Shown: positions 16,141-28,600 of the stretch, in pieces
Layout: each line of letters starts with the position of its first letter
How positions within the stretch are numbered: position 1 is the first letter of the stretch
Assembly: GCA_020630915.1 (NCBI GenBank)
Contig: JAHDIF010000006.1
Location: 67,241 to 131,240, forward strand
Reading direction: 5' to 3'
DNA from: Dokdonia sp.
GTDB lineage: Bacteria; Bacteroidota; Bacteroidia; Flavobacteriales; Flavobacteriaceae
DNA: 64,000 bases
Notes under the pieces: model-generated
Seen by the model: the letters and a program-made list of their open reading frames with translations, nothing else
Database searches by the model: none
What the model was told of the DNA's origin: nothing
Made by a program: the position numbers and the translations under genes

Positions 16141-19100
16141 ATGAAGCAAAATTTCTCATTCACATTGAGTAGCATTTTTGTGCTTTTATTTTTTTTATGT
16201 AACAGTCCATTAATTGCACAAGAAAATCTACATTCACACAACGGTAAAAGAATTAAAATAAACAGCCCAAATTTAGGGCAACTACAAACACTAACTCAAA
16301 TTGGTGTTGATTTAAAGTGTGGTGCAGAAATTACCGAAAATGCCGTTTATTTAGAGCTAGGAGAAGATCAAATATATTCTTTAGAGGAAGCTGGTATCCC
16401 TTTTACCATTATTATTGATGACCTCATAGCTTTTCACCAAGAAAGAAATGAAACAGCATTACCTTTTGCTATTCATCAACTAGAACTAGAAAAACAACAA
16501 ACTGTTTTATCTTCTGAGAATGGTCAATCCAGATCTTTAAGTACCGCTAGTACCACTTTATCAAATGTAATACAGCACGAAGGTGAAGTTAAGAATAACT
16601 GGCAAACACCACAAAATTTCACATTAGGTTCCATGGGTGGCTGTCTCACTTATGAAGAAATGAAATCGCAACTTGACCTGATGAAGTCTTTATATCCAAA
16701 TTTAATTTCTGTTAAGAAAGATGCTTCCCTACAAGAAGACGGCTCTGGTACTCCTCTCGTAACACACGGAAATAGTTTCACTAATGGCGGACAATACGAT
16801 ACATGGCCCGGACAGACAATATATTACGTGCGTATTTCGGATAATCCAGAGACGGATGAAAGTAATGAACCTGAATCTTTTTACAGTGGGATGACCCATA
16901 GTAGAGAGGTTAGTAGCATGATGAATCTTATGTACTACATGTGGTATTTATTAGAGAATTATGATACAGATCCTGATGTTAAGAATCTTGTAGATCATAA
17001 TGAAATGTATTTTGTCCCTGTTGCAAATCCTGATGGTCTTTTATGGAATGAACAAATAGCTCCATCTGGAGGAGGTTTACAACGTAAAAATCTCAACCCA
17101 ACTGCTAATCCAGGTAATAACAACTTACGAGGTGTAGATCTCAATAGAAACTATTCTTATTTATGGGGAACAGCATTTGGTGGATCATCCGGTACTCCGT
17201 CAAGCAATGTCTATAGAGGTACAGCACCATTTTCAGAGCCTGAAACACGTATAGTAGAAGAATTTGTAGCAAATCACGATGTCAAAACTGCACTCAATCA
17301 TCACGCCACATCTAATTTATTACCGCACGCTTATAATGGAGAAGTAGGTGCTCCGTCATCTGGTAGAGAAGATGATTATGCTCAGTTTTGCCAAGATCTA
17401 ACCAAATTTAATCGTTATATCTATGGAGAAGCTCCTAATATACTAACTGTAGCCAATGGAGATATGAGTGACTGGATGTTGGGCGGTCCAATTAGGACTA
17501 ATAGTGACGGTAGCACAAGTATTGGGTCTGGAAAAGAAATTCTTGCCTTGGCACCAGAAAATGGTGATCCATCGGGATTAGAAGCAAATCCAGATTTTGG
17601 ATCTGGATTCTGGCCATCTCCAGACCAAATTGTGTATATCGCAAAAAGAGCTATGAGAATGAACTTTGTAAATGCATTATACGCGGGAAAAACAGCTCAA
17701 TTTCATGATAAAACTCCATCAAATATTACGACCACTTCTGGTACTCTAGATTTTGACATTGAATATTTAGGAATGACAGACAGTGACTTAACATTAACGG
17801 TTACACCGGTTTCTGGTTTTTCTTCAATAAGCGCCTTACCGCTGCAATCAAGTTGGGTTAAGCAAGAACAAAGATCATTATCTGTTAATTACACACTAGG
17901 TGCCGTCGTTCCGAATGATCCGTTAGAGTATGAGGTTACTTTAAGTAATGACAATAATATAATCTATCAGGCCAATATCATAAAATACTACTCTCCTACA
18001 GAGTTGTTTGTAGATGATCCAGATACCGATGGAATATCTAACTGGACCGCATCATCTAACTGGTCTATTACAACAGATGGATATAATGGCAGTGATGGTA
18101 TCACTAATGATGCAACACCTCCGTATGGCAACTCAATTAATGCGACCTTAACGCTTAACAATGCCTTAGATTTATCATCTGTCAATACCGCGATTATCCA
18201 ATTTTATGCAAAATGGGATATTGAAAGAAATTTTGATTACGCACAATTACAGGCTTCGCCTGATAATGGTGTAACTTGGTTTCCCTTAAGTGGTAAGTAC
18301 ACAAAACCGGGATCTACATTGAGTTCGACGAGATACTCCCCAGTTACGGGATCTGGTAGTGCTACTAAAACTGCAGGAGATAGAGATAATCAACCTGATG
18401 GCAAACCTGTTTACGAAGGCTTTAATGATGGCAAATGGGTACTTGAAGAAATAGAAATAAGTGCCGCAGCAAATACTTTTGTAGCTGGATCGCCAAATCT
18501 GCAACTGCGTTTTCTTTTTGACAGTGATTCTAATAATAATACTGATGGATACACGACAACATTTGATGGATTTACATTTGATGACTTTAAAGTTTTAAGT
18601 TATGATATCGACAGGTCATGTCTTGCAGGAACTTTAAATAGTTTTCCTTATGCAGAGAGTTTTGAAGGAGGACTAGGAGATTGGACTCAAAATATAGAAG
18701 ATGATGGAGATCTTACTTTAGGATCTGGAGAAACCCCTAGTGCTGGCACTGGGCCTAGTCTAGCTTCAGATGGCACATATTACTATTTTGCAGAAGCATC
18801 AACAAGTAATATTGGTTTAGGATCTAACGCACAAGTTATAGTAACTAGCCCTTGTATTGATCTTAATGGAGGCGTTCTGGCAGATTTTGTATTTGACTAT
18901 CATATGCTAGGAACAAATACTGGCTCCTTAGAATTGGAAGTGAGTGAAAGCACTTCCAATACCTGGACTAATCTATTTACAATTACTGGCGCTCAAAGTG
19001 CAAATGGCACAGACTGGCTCACCCAAAATGTTAACCTTAATTCCTATACTGACACTACTATCCAGTTACGATTTGTGATTACTACCGGAGGAGGAGCAGC

Positions 19101-22100
19101 AAGTGATATAGCTATAGATAATCTAAGAATTAACCCTGCAGATACTACAAACCCAGACGCTATCTGTCAAAACATTAGTGTTTCTCTAGGTGCAGATGGT
19201 ACCGTTACCATATTACCAGAAGATATAAACAATGGATCTACTGACAATGTGGCGATAGATACATTAACGATTGACGTTGACACGTTCAATTGTACTCAAG
19301 TAGGAACAAATAATGTGATCCTAACGGTTACTGATTTGGCCGGTAACTCAGACACTTGTACCGCTATAGTAACCGTAGATCCGTACATCACTCCCCCCAC
19401 TGGATTATCTGCGAGTTCAATTACTATTAATAGCGCTACTTTAGACTGGGATGCCGCAGCTAGTGGTGATTATGAAATACGCTTTCGCGAAAGCGGAACA
19501 ACGACATGGACCACAGTGAATGTAACAACAAATACTTATCTAGTTTCTAGTCTAGATTCAGAAACAACTTATGAAGCACAGGTACGATCGAATTGTGTAA
19601 CTGGCAATACGCCTTACAGCGCATCTATTACTTTTACTACAGCATCTTTGTGTCCGGGAGTTACGATTTCTACATTCCCTTACAACGAAGGTTTTAATGT
19701 AGACATAGGTAATTGGACGCAAAATACAGATGATGATAATACAGCAACAGATAATCCTACGGATACAAGTAGTAACTGGACTGTAGATGGGAATGGTACA
19801 GGTACAAATAATACAGGCCCTTCTAGCCCTGCTGAAGGCTCAGATTATATTTATTTAGAATCGTCTAATCCTAATAATGTTAATGATCCTAATGCTATAG
19901 GATTTAATGCTACGGCAATTATTACGAGTCCATGTATTGATCTAACGGGGTTCACCCAGGCAACGTATAGTTTTCAATATCATATGTATGGAAGTAACAT
20001 GGGTACATTAGATACACAGATTTCTACAGATTATGGAATGTCTTGGGCAAGTCTACTTCCAGCAATATACTCTGGAAATTTAGGAGATCAATGGAATGCA
20101 GAATCTATTAATCTAGACGCTTTTACAGGACAAGTGATCCAACTGCGTTTTGTAGGAGTGACAGGTGGAGGGCAGCGTAGTGATATGGCCGTAGATGATG
20201 TTGAGGTTACTGCTCTAAACACAGGTTACGTATATGATGGTAGTTCTTGGTCACCTACAGATCCAAGCGGTGTTTCAACACTTGCCGATAACATTTCTGT
20301 GCTTTCTGGTTCCATAAATTTAACGGCAGATACAGATTGTCAAAATTTAGTAATTGCTCCTGGTGCGAGTTTAGATCTAGGCACTACAAGCTTTACAATA
20401 GAAGGTAACTTGACAAATTCTGGAACATTACTCGCCTCAGATGCGACCTTAATAATGACTGGCAATACTGCTCAAGCAATCGATGGATCGTTTGAGGTAT
20501 CCACATTAACTACTAACAATACAACAACAGTTACACTCAACTCTCCTATTGCCATCAATACTCTACTTAATTTAAATAGTGGAACTATAGACAGTGGAGG
20601 TAATCTTACTTTTTTGAGCTCTGCCACAGAAACAGCGATGATCAATCAAGTAACTACAGGATCTATTTTAGGAGATGTTATTGTTGAGCGTTTTATTCCT
20701 GCGAGAAGAGCATTTAGGTTTATGTCAAGTGCCGTAACCTCCACTACAACCATTAATGACAACTGGCAAGAAGGAGTAAACAATACAGGTACTAATTTTC
20801 CAGTAGATAATTTAAATCCTAATCCTGGTTACGGAACACATATAACTGGATCTACTAGTGGAGCTAATGGTTTTGATGCCACTGGTTCTGGAAACCCATC
20901 ACTATTTACTCTAAATAATACTTCTCAGGCTTTTGAGGTAGTGACAGATACTGACACAAATACACTAGTTGCTGGAAATCCCTATTTATTAATGGTTCGC
21001 GGAAGTAGGGACGTCAACCTTACAACTAATAGTGCTACTCCATCAGATACTAGATTAAGAACACTAGGAACATTAGTTATTGGAAACAATACAACTACTG
21101 GTGGAGATCTTAATCATACGACAGGAAGTTTTAATTTATTTGGAAATCCTTATCAATCTTCTGTTGATATGAATACTGTAGTAGCGGGATCTACTAATAT
21201 TAATACAAACCAATATTATGTTTGGGATCCTACTTTAGGTGTTAGAGGGGCTTACGTAACGGTACTGCTAACTGGAACAGGGTCTTCTAATGGAGCTGGA
21301 TCTGCAGCTAACCATTATCTTCAACCAGGACAAGGGGCATTTGTTACTACAGCTACTACGGTAGGTGATAATTCTACCAGCATATTATTTACCGAGTCAG
21401 ATAAGGTAGTAGGACAAAATACGAGTGTCTTTTTTGATGGTCAAAGTTCTGACCAAAATGACCCAATATTGAACAATGCCCATATCATTGGACAACTATT
21501 TCATACTGACTCTTATAACTCAGGAGGCAAACTACAAGACAACTTTGTAATCATATTTTCACCAGACGATAGTAATTCTATCAATCTCAAAGACGCGCCC
21601 AAATGGTATAACTTAGATGAAAATATGGCAATACAAAACGGAGATGCAACCTTAAGTGTAGAGCGAAGGTTCTTACCTACTCAAGAAGATGAGATCCCTC
21701 TATTTAATAATTCGTATAAAGTATCAGACTATACACTCGTTATCAATCAACAAGGTTTAAATGACGTGGGCGCTTATCTAAATGATGCATTTACTGGAAA
21801 TGAAATTCCATTGACGAGTGGAGAAAACGTAATCCCATTCTCAGTAGATGACACCAATGATGCAAGTATTGCTAGTGATCGATTTAAAATTACATTTAGA
21901 GAAAATCAACTATCCACAGAAAATGTAAATGCTTTTGATTTTTCAATGTATCCAAACCCTTTATCTAGTAATGAGCTACACATTACTTCTGATGATTTAG
22001 CAGGTTCTGATGTGATTATTAATGTCACAAATATCTTAGGACAGTCTGTTATTAAGGAAGTGCAACAATTTAATCAAGATACTATTCTTTCAGGTTTTGA

Positions 22101-22179
22101 CATTCTTAGGAACGGTATTTACTTTATTAAACTAACATCTGATCAAGGTTCTGTAACCCGCAGGTTAATTAAACAATAA
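16141..22179 (+). CDS. Giant T9SS-exported M14 zinc carboxypeptidase
   Basis: About 2012 residues. I start at the ATG at 16141, which begins a good signal peptide (MKQNFSFTLSS to LIAQ); an in-frame ATG at 16108 only adds 11 residues. The M14 peptidase domain (about 150-520) keeps zinc ligands His253/Glu256 (THSRE), a His at 387-388, Arg336 (LNRNY) and catalytic Glu473 (LAPEN). Then follow a beta-sandwich region, a MAM-like domain, an HYR-like repeat, a fibronectin type III domain (about 1085-1170), a second MAM-like domain, a long Thr/Asn-rich beta region and a T9SS type A sorting domain beginning FSMYPNPLSS and ending RRLIKQ. Likely an extracellular or surface peptidase trimming C-terminal residues of proteins. 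A palindrome copy encodes RFRES (1114-1118) inside the Fn3 domain. Confidence 0.9.
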   Translation: MKQNFSFTLSSIFVLLFFLCNSPLIAQENLHSHNGKRIKINSPNLGQLQTLTQIGVDLKCGAEITENAVYLELGEDQIYSLEEAGIPFTIIIDDLIAFHQERNETALPFAIHQLELEKQQTVLSSENGQSRSLSTASTTLSNVIQHEGEVKNNWQTPQNFTLGSMGGCLTYEEMKSQLDLMKSLYPNLISVKKDASLQEDGSGTPLVTHGNSFTNGGQYDTWPGQTIYYVRISDNPETDESNEPESFYSGMTHSREVSSMMNLMYYMWYLLENYDTDPDVKNLVDHNEMYFVPVANPDGLLWNEQIAPSGGGLQRKNLNPTANPGNNNLRGVDLNRNYSYLWGTAFGGSSGTPSSNVYRGTAPFSEPETRIVEEFVANHDVKTALNHHATSNLLPHAYNGEVGAPSSGREDDYAQFCQDLTKFNRYIYGEAPNILTVANGDMSDWMLGGPIRTNSDGSTSIGSGKEILALAPENGDPSGLEANPDFGSGFWPSPDQIVYIAKRAMRMNFVNALYAGKTAQFHDKTPSNITTTSGTLDFDIEYLGMTDSDLTLTVTPVSGFSSISALPLQSSWVKQEQRSLSVNYTLGAVVPNDPLEYEVTLSNDNNIIYQANIIKYYSPTELFVDDPDTDGISNWTASSNWSITTDGYNGSDGITNDATPPYGNSINATLTLNNALDLSSVNTAIIQFYAKWDIERNFDYAQLQASPDNGVTWFPLSGKYTKPGSTLSSTRYSPVTGSGSATKTAGDRDNQPDGKPVYEGFNDGKWVLEEIEISAAANTFVAGSPNLQLRFLFDSDSNNNTDGYTTTFDGFTFDDFKVLSYDIDRSCLAGTLNSFPYAESFEGGLGDWTQNIEDDGDLTLGSGETPSAGTGPSLASDGTYYYFAEASTSNIGLGSNAQVIVTSPCIDLNGGVLADFVFDYHMLGTNTGSLELEVSESTSNTWTNLFTITGAQSANGTDWLTQNVNLNSYTDTTIQLRFVITTGGGAASDIAIDNLRINPADTTNPDAICQNISVSLGADGTVTILPEDINNGSTDNVAIDTLTIDVDTFNCTQVGTNNVILTVTDLAGNSDTCTAIVTVDPYITPPTGLSASSITINSATLDWDAAASGDYEIRFRESGTTTWTTVNVTTNTYLVSSLDSETTYEAQVRSNCVTGNTPYSASITFTTASLCPGVTISTFPYNEGFNVDIGNWTQNTDDDNTATDNPTDTSSNWTVDGNGTGTNNTGPSSPAEGSDYIYLESSNPNNVNDPNAIGFNATAIITSPCIDLTGFTQATYSFQYHMYGSNMGTLDTQISTDYGMSWASLLPAIYSGNLGDQWNAESINLDAFTGQVIQLRFVGVTGGGQRSDMAVDDVEVTALNTGYVYDGSSWSPTDPSGVSTLADNISVLSGSINLTADTDCQNLVIAPGASLDLGTTSFTIEGNLTNSGTLLASDATLIMTGNTAQAIDGSFEVSTLTTNNTTTVTLNSPIAINTLLNLNSGTIDSGGNLTFLSSATETAMINQVTTGSILGDVIVERFIPARRAFRFMSSAVTSTTTINDNWQEGVNNTGTNFPVDNLNPNPGYGTHITGSTSGANGFDATGSGNPSLFTLNNTSQAFEVVTDTDTNTLVAGNPYLLMVRGSRDVNLTTNSATPSDTRLRTLGTLVIGNNTTTGGDLNHTTGSFNLFGNPYQSSVDMNTVVAGSTNINTNQYYVWDPTLGVRGAYVTVLLTGTGSSNGAGSAANHYLQPGQGAFVTTATTVGDNSTSILFTESDKVVGQNTSVFFDGQSSDQNDPILNNAHIIGQLFHTDSYNSGGKLQDNFVIIFSPDDSNSINLKDAPKWYNLDENMAIQNGDATLSVERRFLPTQEDEIPLFNNSYKVSDYTLVINQQGLNDVGAYLNDAFTGNEIPLTSGENVIPFSVDDTNDASIASDRFKITFRENQLSTENVNAFDFSMYPNPLSSNELHITSDDLAGSDVIINVTNILGQSVIKEVQQFNQDTILSGFDILRNGIYFIKLTSDQGSVTRRLIKQ
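19481..19494 (+). repeat. 14-bp palindrome, copy 6
   Basis: Exact copy in the Fn3 domain of the giant peptidase, flanks c/g, read RFRES. Confidence 0.97.
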
Positions 22180-22187
22180 TCTCAATT

Positions 22188-22400
22188 ATGAAAACTAAAA
22201 ATACCCTATATACATTATGCTTATTTTTGATGTTAACAATAGGCTTTAGTAGTCTTGCTGCTACTAGCAATAATCAAATAACATTTCCTGATGATGTAGA
22301 TGATGAAGCCCCAGTTGCTCCCATAGATGGTTTTGTAGTCGTTGGGATCGCGGTAGGAGCGATATTAGGTTCAAGAAAACATCCAAAAAATAAGATGTAA
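22188..22400 (+). CDS. Small PID-CTERM-like sorted protein
   Basis: A 70-residue protein. It has an N-terminal signal peptide (about 1-25, ending SSLAA), a short polar acidic linker (DDVDDEAPVA), the tripeptide PID followed by Gly, a hydrophobic helix (about 45-60, FVVVGIAVGAILG) and a basic tail (SRKHPKNKM). This tripartite PID-TM-basic ending is the pattern named PID-CTERM in Flavobacteriia, resembling exosortase/sortase-type sorting signals; here almost the entire mature protein is the signal. It begins 8 nt after the giant peptidase stop and is followed by a terminator, so it is probably the last gene of that transcript. Function unknown. Confidence 0.8.
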   Translation: MKTKNTLYTLCLFLMLTIGFSSLAATSNNQITFPDDVDDEAPVAPIDGFVVVGIAVGAILGSRKHPKNKM

Positions 22401-22420
22401 ATTCTCTAAAAAAGTAAAAG

Positions 22421-22447
22421 AAGACCTCTTTTTGGGGTCTTTTTTTT
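22421..22447 (+). terminator. Terminator after the PID-CTERM-like gene
   Basis: Stem AAGACC (22421-22426) with GGTCTT (22436-22441), then a T-run. Confidence 0.75.
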
Positions 22448-22461
22448 GCTTTTGCAAAAGC
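22448..22461 (+). repeat. Variant palindrome GCTTTTGCAAAAGC
   Basis: The same outer arms GCTTT/AAAGC as the 14-mer but the centre is TGCA instead of CGCG. It lies directly after a terminator T-run, and symmetry extends into flanking T/A runs. Confidence 0.7.
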
Positions 22462-22639
22462 AAAAATGATGTTAACAATTATTTCAGTTTATTTTAAAAA
22501 AAATCGATGAAATACACAAAATCAAGCTAAAAAACACTTTTTTAACATTTTATCCATTGTAGATTTAAGTATTTTTTTAACTTAGCAGTCCCAAACAGCT
22601 GTTGACTACCCCAATTATGATACAGTATAAACCTACGTT

Positions 22640-25600
22640 ATGAAAAAAAGTACTCAGAAGACAGATAAGAGTCTTATTGTCCTACTTACTTATTTGCTAA
22701 TAACATATTTCTTATGCCCATTAGATATATATGCTAATGATGAAACACCCGTTGCTTGTACTGGTACTGTTATTAACACCTACCCGTATTCCGAAAGTTT
22801 TGAAACGGGTATCGGTGCTTGGACTCAAAATGGGGGTGACGATGGAGACTGGACAAGAGACGCAAATGGTACAGCATCTAATAATACAGGCCCCTCCGCT
22901 GCTAGTAATGGTACTTGGTATATGTACACAGAGGCTAATAATGGTGGAAGTAATTTAGGCCCAAATAGTACTGCTATTCTAACGAGCCCGTGTATCGATC
23001 TTTCTGCTGAAACAGAAGCCTATTTCTCTTTTGATTATCATATGTATGGATCTAATACAGGCTCTATAGTTGTAGAAATTAGTTCTAATGCAGGTGGTAC
23101 GTGGACACCAGCTTTTTCAATTTCTGGGCAGCAACAAAATGCTAACACCAGTGCATGGAGAAAAGAAATAATAGACTTGACTGCTTTTGCGGGCAATACG
23201 ATTAACGTTAGAATTAGTGGAACAACTGGAGGGGGCCAACGAAGTGATATGGCAATAGACAATATTAATGTGACAAATACACAGCAGTATTGTGGCTCTA
23301 TGGGAAGTCTCACAAATACTAATATCAGAAGAGTCAACTTCAATACCATAGATAATAATACCACCACACAAGCCATCGGATATTCTGATTTTACATCACT
23401 ATCCACCAATGTGGTTCAAAATGAAGTACACCCACTAACGGTTCAAGTAAATACAAATGGCAATTCAACAAGTTTTGTTTATGCCTGGATTGATTGGAAT
23501 CAAGATTTTATTTTTGACAATGCCACAGAAGGGTATAATTTGGGAAGTACCACTAATAGCACGAATGGAGCTACCTCTAATTCTCCATTAAACATAACCG
23601 TTCCTATCACTGCTATTCCTGGTGTTACGAGAATGAGGGTTTCTTCTCGGAATGGAGCATTTTCTGGTTCTTGCGATGAGGACAATGGTTTTGCAGGAGA
23701 GGTTGAGGATTACTCTATAAATGTCATTGCAGCCACTCCAGCACCAGAAATGGATGTAACTGGATTAGGAACAAGTATAGCAGATGGAGATGTGGCTCCT
23801 AGTGTCTTAGATGATACTGATTTTGGAACGCTAACAACTGGAATGACTGAAAGTCATCTATTCACAATCACAAATTCCGGTAATTTACCATTAAATCTAA
23901 CTGATCCTTCTCCCTATATAACAATTACAGGATCCACATACTTTACACTAACTATAGTGCCATCGAGTCCCATTGCTATTAGTGGAGGTTCAACCACATT
24001 TGAAATAACATATGCTCCTATACTAGGCGGTACTCATAACGCTACCATTTCCATCGCTAATGATGATAGTGATGAAAATCCATATAATTTTAGTGTAACA
24101 GGTGCTTCTACTGCTCCCACTCCAGAAATGGATGTTTCTGGATTAGGTATTAGTATTATGGATGGTGATACTACACCAGATACCATAGACGATACAGATT
24201 TTGGTACTGTAACGGTAGGAAATGTCAACTCAAATACCTTTACCATTACCAATACTGGTAATTTAGATCTGAGTTTAACAGACCCATCACCATATGTTAC
24301 AATTACTGGATCACCTTATTTTTCAATAACTACTATACCTAACAATACTATAGGAATGTCTGGAGGGACAACCACATTTGCTATAGTCTACACGCCCTTA
24401 GCAGGAGGAACTCATACAGCAACACTATCTATTGCAAATAATGATAGTGATGAGAACCCTTATAATTTTTCTATTTCTGGAATGGGGATAGGTCCCGAGC
24501 CCGAAATAGGTCTTATAGGATTAAATAACAATATCCTTGATGGAGATAATACGCCTTCCACTACAGATGGTACTGATTTTGGCAACTTATTAATAGGTAG
24601 CTCAACCTTTACAGACTTTACAATAGCCAACACTGGCTCATCAGATTTAATATTAACAGATCCTTCACCTTATGTAACTATAACAGGAGCTGGGGCTGCA
24701 CAATTCACTCTTACAACCGCACCTACATCACCGATACCGTCTAGCGGAGGAACAACAATTTTTAGAGTTACATATAACCCAACTGTTGGTGGAACTCATG
24801 ATGCCACAATAACAATTGCAAATAATGATACAAATGAAAATCCTTATAACTTTGATATTACCGGATTTGCTGCAGCAACCTTAATTCCTGAAATAGATGT
24901 GCTAGGAAATAATATAACGATTCCAGATGGAGATATACTTCCTGATACTGCCGATGGTACAGATTTTGGCACTATTGAAATTGGAACAGCATCAACCTCA
25001 GATTTTACAATTGAAAATGTTGGCACTGGTTTGTTAACATTAACTGGTACTTCTCCATATGTGACAATTACGGGAACAGGGGCTAGTGAATTTTCAGTAG
25101 TGACTATTCCCTCTAATACAATAACCGCTGGGGATAATACGATTTTTCAAATAACGTATCAACCTACCACAGTGGGCATTCATGTAGCTACGATAACAAT
25201 TGCCAATGACGATGCAGATGAAAGTCCTTATAATTTTGACATAATTGGAGAAGGAATTAACCCCGTTAATAGATATTATACAGTTTATTATGAGAATTTC
25301 GATGCAAATAATGGTGGTTGGGCAGTCACAAATCCTGGAGGACAAACTGTATGGACATATGGACAGAACGCGGGGGAAACTACGGGTAATGGCAACTATT
25401 TTTACACGAGTACCTACAATAACTACGTTGATAATAGTGATACCTATGCTACAAGTCCTGTAATCAATTTGTTTGGGTTTACGGACTTAAGACTACAAAT
25501 TGATGTTCGTTTTGATTTACAGAATGATGTGGATGACGCAATGAATATTGAATATTCATCAGATGGCGGCGCAACATGGAATGTTTTAGGAACAACGGCA

Positions 25601-28600
25601 GAGCCTGCTGCTAATAAATGGTATAATGAAACAGATGCCGATGGTCTAGGAAACGAAGTAGATGGGTGGTCTAACATTAATGACTCGTCCTTTAACGCTT
25701 CAAAATCCCAATTTAGTGTAAGCTTTATTGATCTTCCTCCCATCCTTACCAATAATCCTATTGCGCGATTCAGAGTACGCTTTGCGTCAGATGGAGATGG
25801 TGTTACAGATAATGGAGCTAATTTTGACAACTTCATAATTACCGGTAATCCTATGGTCCCAATTACCGACCCTGCAAACGGACCTGCAGATGTTACTTCC
25901 AATTTAGAACTTTGGCTAAAGGCAGATACTGGGATTGCAGCCGCAAGTGGTTCTCAAGTAACTTTATGGTCAGACCAAGCCAAGGACAATGATGCATTAA
26001 TAACTAATGAGAATGCTCCTACTTATTTTGATAGCCAAATTGATAATATCAACCATAATCCAGTTATCACTTTTAATGAGGCAAATAGAACCCAATTAAA
26101 AGGTAAGGGAGGTTATTATTCTCAAGATTATTGGATTGTCCTAAGACAAGAAGGTACTATAGATGGTACTACCTCCGGTGCTTACGAAGGAGTACTTGGT
26201 GGCAGGAATTCCGATAGTCAGTTTTCTGAAGATGGAAGTGGATTTTGGACTGGAAATATTTCCATAAGATTTACAGGAGAAGATAATATGCTATCACATA
26301 TGGTAGGAACAACACCTAATAGTATTGGAACACCTAATACATCGTATGGTAGAGCGTATTCTTCATCAACAGACTCTTATACGGATGAGGTTATAATAAT
26401 TAATATAAAAGCTAACAGTGGAAGTACTTCCTCTGAAATCTATAAGAATGGTATAAAAGTAGATAATACAGATGGATTTGCTTCTAATGGATCTGTATTA
26501 CCATATACAGATTACATTAATTCGCCTTTTAGTCTAGGTGTAAGTTATGCAGGTTTGAATAGAACGGACATATCAACTTGGTTTAACGGACAAATAACCG
26601 AGTTTATAAGTTATTCATCATCTGCATCCACTTTTGATCAAAAACGTATTCAATCATACCTTGCTATAAAAAATGGAGTCACACTACATAGTATTAATAG
26701 TGTTACTCCAACAAGAGAAGGTGATGAAAACTATGTAGACTCCAATGGAAACACAATTTGGAGTAGTGATGCCAATTTCAATTTCAATTATGACATTGCG
26801 GGTATCGGAAGAGATGATGCCTCTGGATTAAATCAAAAGCAGTCTACAAGCAGTAACCCAGGCGCAGTGGTTACTATGGGGCTTACCGATATTTTTACTA
26901 CAAATAACGAAAATATTAATTCTAATCCTGACGAATTTACGAACCAGAATTTCCTAATGTGGGGTAATAACAATCAATCTTTTGATGCAGCAGATCCAAT
27001 ACAAGTAGATTTGAGTAATGGAGTTCCTGGTCTCAATACTGTGGTAGATTTTACAGCTGTAGAAAGGATATGGAAAGTGGTCGAAACTGGCTCGGTAGGG
27101 ACTGTCAAAGTCTCTATTCCAGAAATATCGCTTTCTGCAACATTATCCCCTCCGGGAGATTACCTGATGTTTGTGTCTGATACACCCTCTTTTAGTCCTA
27201 CGTCAGAATATAGAATAATGACTCTTAATGGGGCTAATTTAGAGACAACTTACAATTTTAACGGAGCTAAATATATCACCTTTGGATATGCCCCTGAATA
27301 TTTTTATGAAAGATCAGTTTCCTTTGATGGAGTTCAAGACTATTTAGATGTAGGTGACGCGTTAGATCGCACTGGTGCCTTTACTATATCTGCTTGGATT
27401 AAAAGGATTAATAATGATTATTCTATAATTTCAAAAAGAGACGCCGCATTTTCTGAAGGTTATGATATTTCAATATTAAATGATGACCATGTAGAGATGT
27501 CTTGGATTAATGGGTTAGGGACACAGGACATACAATCTACAGTCCCGATTCCTGAAAACGAATGGCATCATATTGCATTTATATATGACGGTGCATCAAC
27601 TATAGATCTCTATATCGATGGATTTTTAGACAATACGGATTCTACTGTGAGCGCTCCCATTGGAACAGATCAATCTTTCATTATAGGAGCTGCAGACGGC
27701 ACAATTACATCAGACTTTTATCAAGGAGCTATAGATGAAGTAAGAGTTTGGGACATTGCATTATCAACAGATCAATTGCGATTTATAATGAATCAAGAAA
27801 TTGAAGATAATAGCACCTTCGTAGGTGGAAAAATTGTCCCTACTACAATTTCTAAAAATGAATTTGCAACAACCACTTGGGCAAACAATTTAGTTGGATA
27901 TTTCCCAATGAACAGGTATACCTTTACTAATATTAAAGATGAATCTAATAGTAATTTAGTAGCTGCCATTAAAAATTTGGAAACAGTAGATTTTCAAACA
28001 GCTCCCCTACCCTATATTTCTGCTTTAAATGGGGATTGGACATCTGCCACTACTTGGAATAATGGAAGCACTCAAGAGCTTCCAGGAGCAGCCTCAATCT
28101 CAGACAATACTTTTACCATTGATTGGAATATTGTTCAAACGGCTCATAACGTAATAACAAATTCTAATAATACTGTTCTTAGTCTTGATGTACAGAGCAA
28201 TGAGTTATCTATTGAAAATGATAGTAAAATTGAGATTTCTCATTACCTCAAATTAGATGGATTATTAGACCTAGTAGGAGAATCTCAATTAGTTCAAACA
28301 GAAAATAGTGATTTGGACGTTAGTAGTGCTGGAAGCATTGAAAGAGATCAGCAAGGTACTGCAGATACCTACTCTTACAATGGATGGAGTGCACCAGTAA
28401 GCACTATAAATACATCTACCAATAATCAAAATTATACGGTGTCTAGCTTGATGTTAGATGGTAGCAATGTAAATAGTCCAACTTCCATGTTATTCTCTGG
28501 AGGATATAACGGAGCAGCAACCACTCCTATCACCATAAGTGCATATTGGATTTGGAAATATGCAAACAACCCTGCAAACACGTATGCAGCTTGGCAATAC

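Noticed and set aside
16108-16141. Upstream ATG at 16108 as start of the giant peptidase
   Set aside because: It puts 11 extra polar residues before a good signal peptide; the ATG at 16141 is more sensible.
23740-25262. Tandem repeats as a CRISPR or satellite array
   Set aside because: Units are 378-387 bp, in frame and encode a known domain type; no spacer structure.
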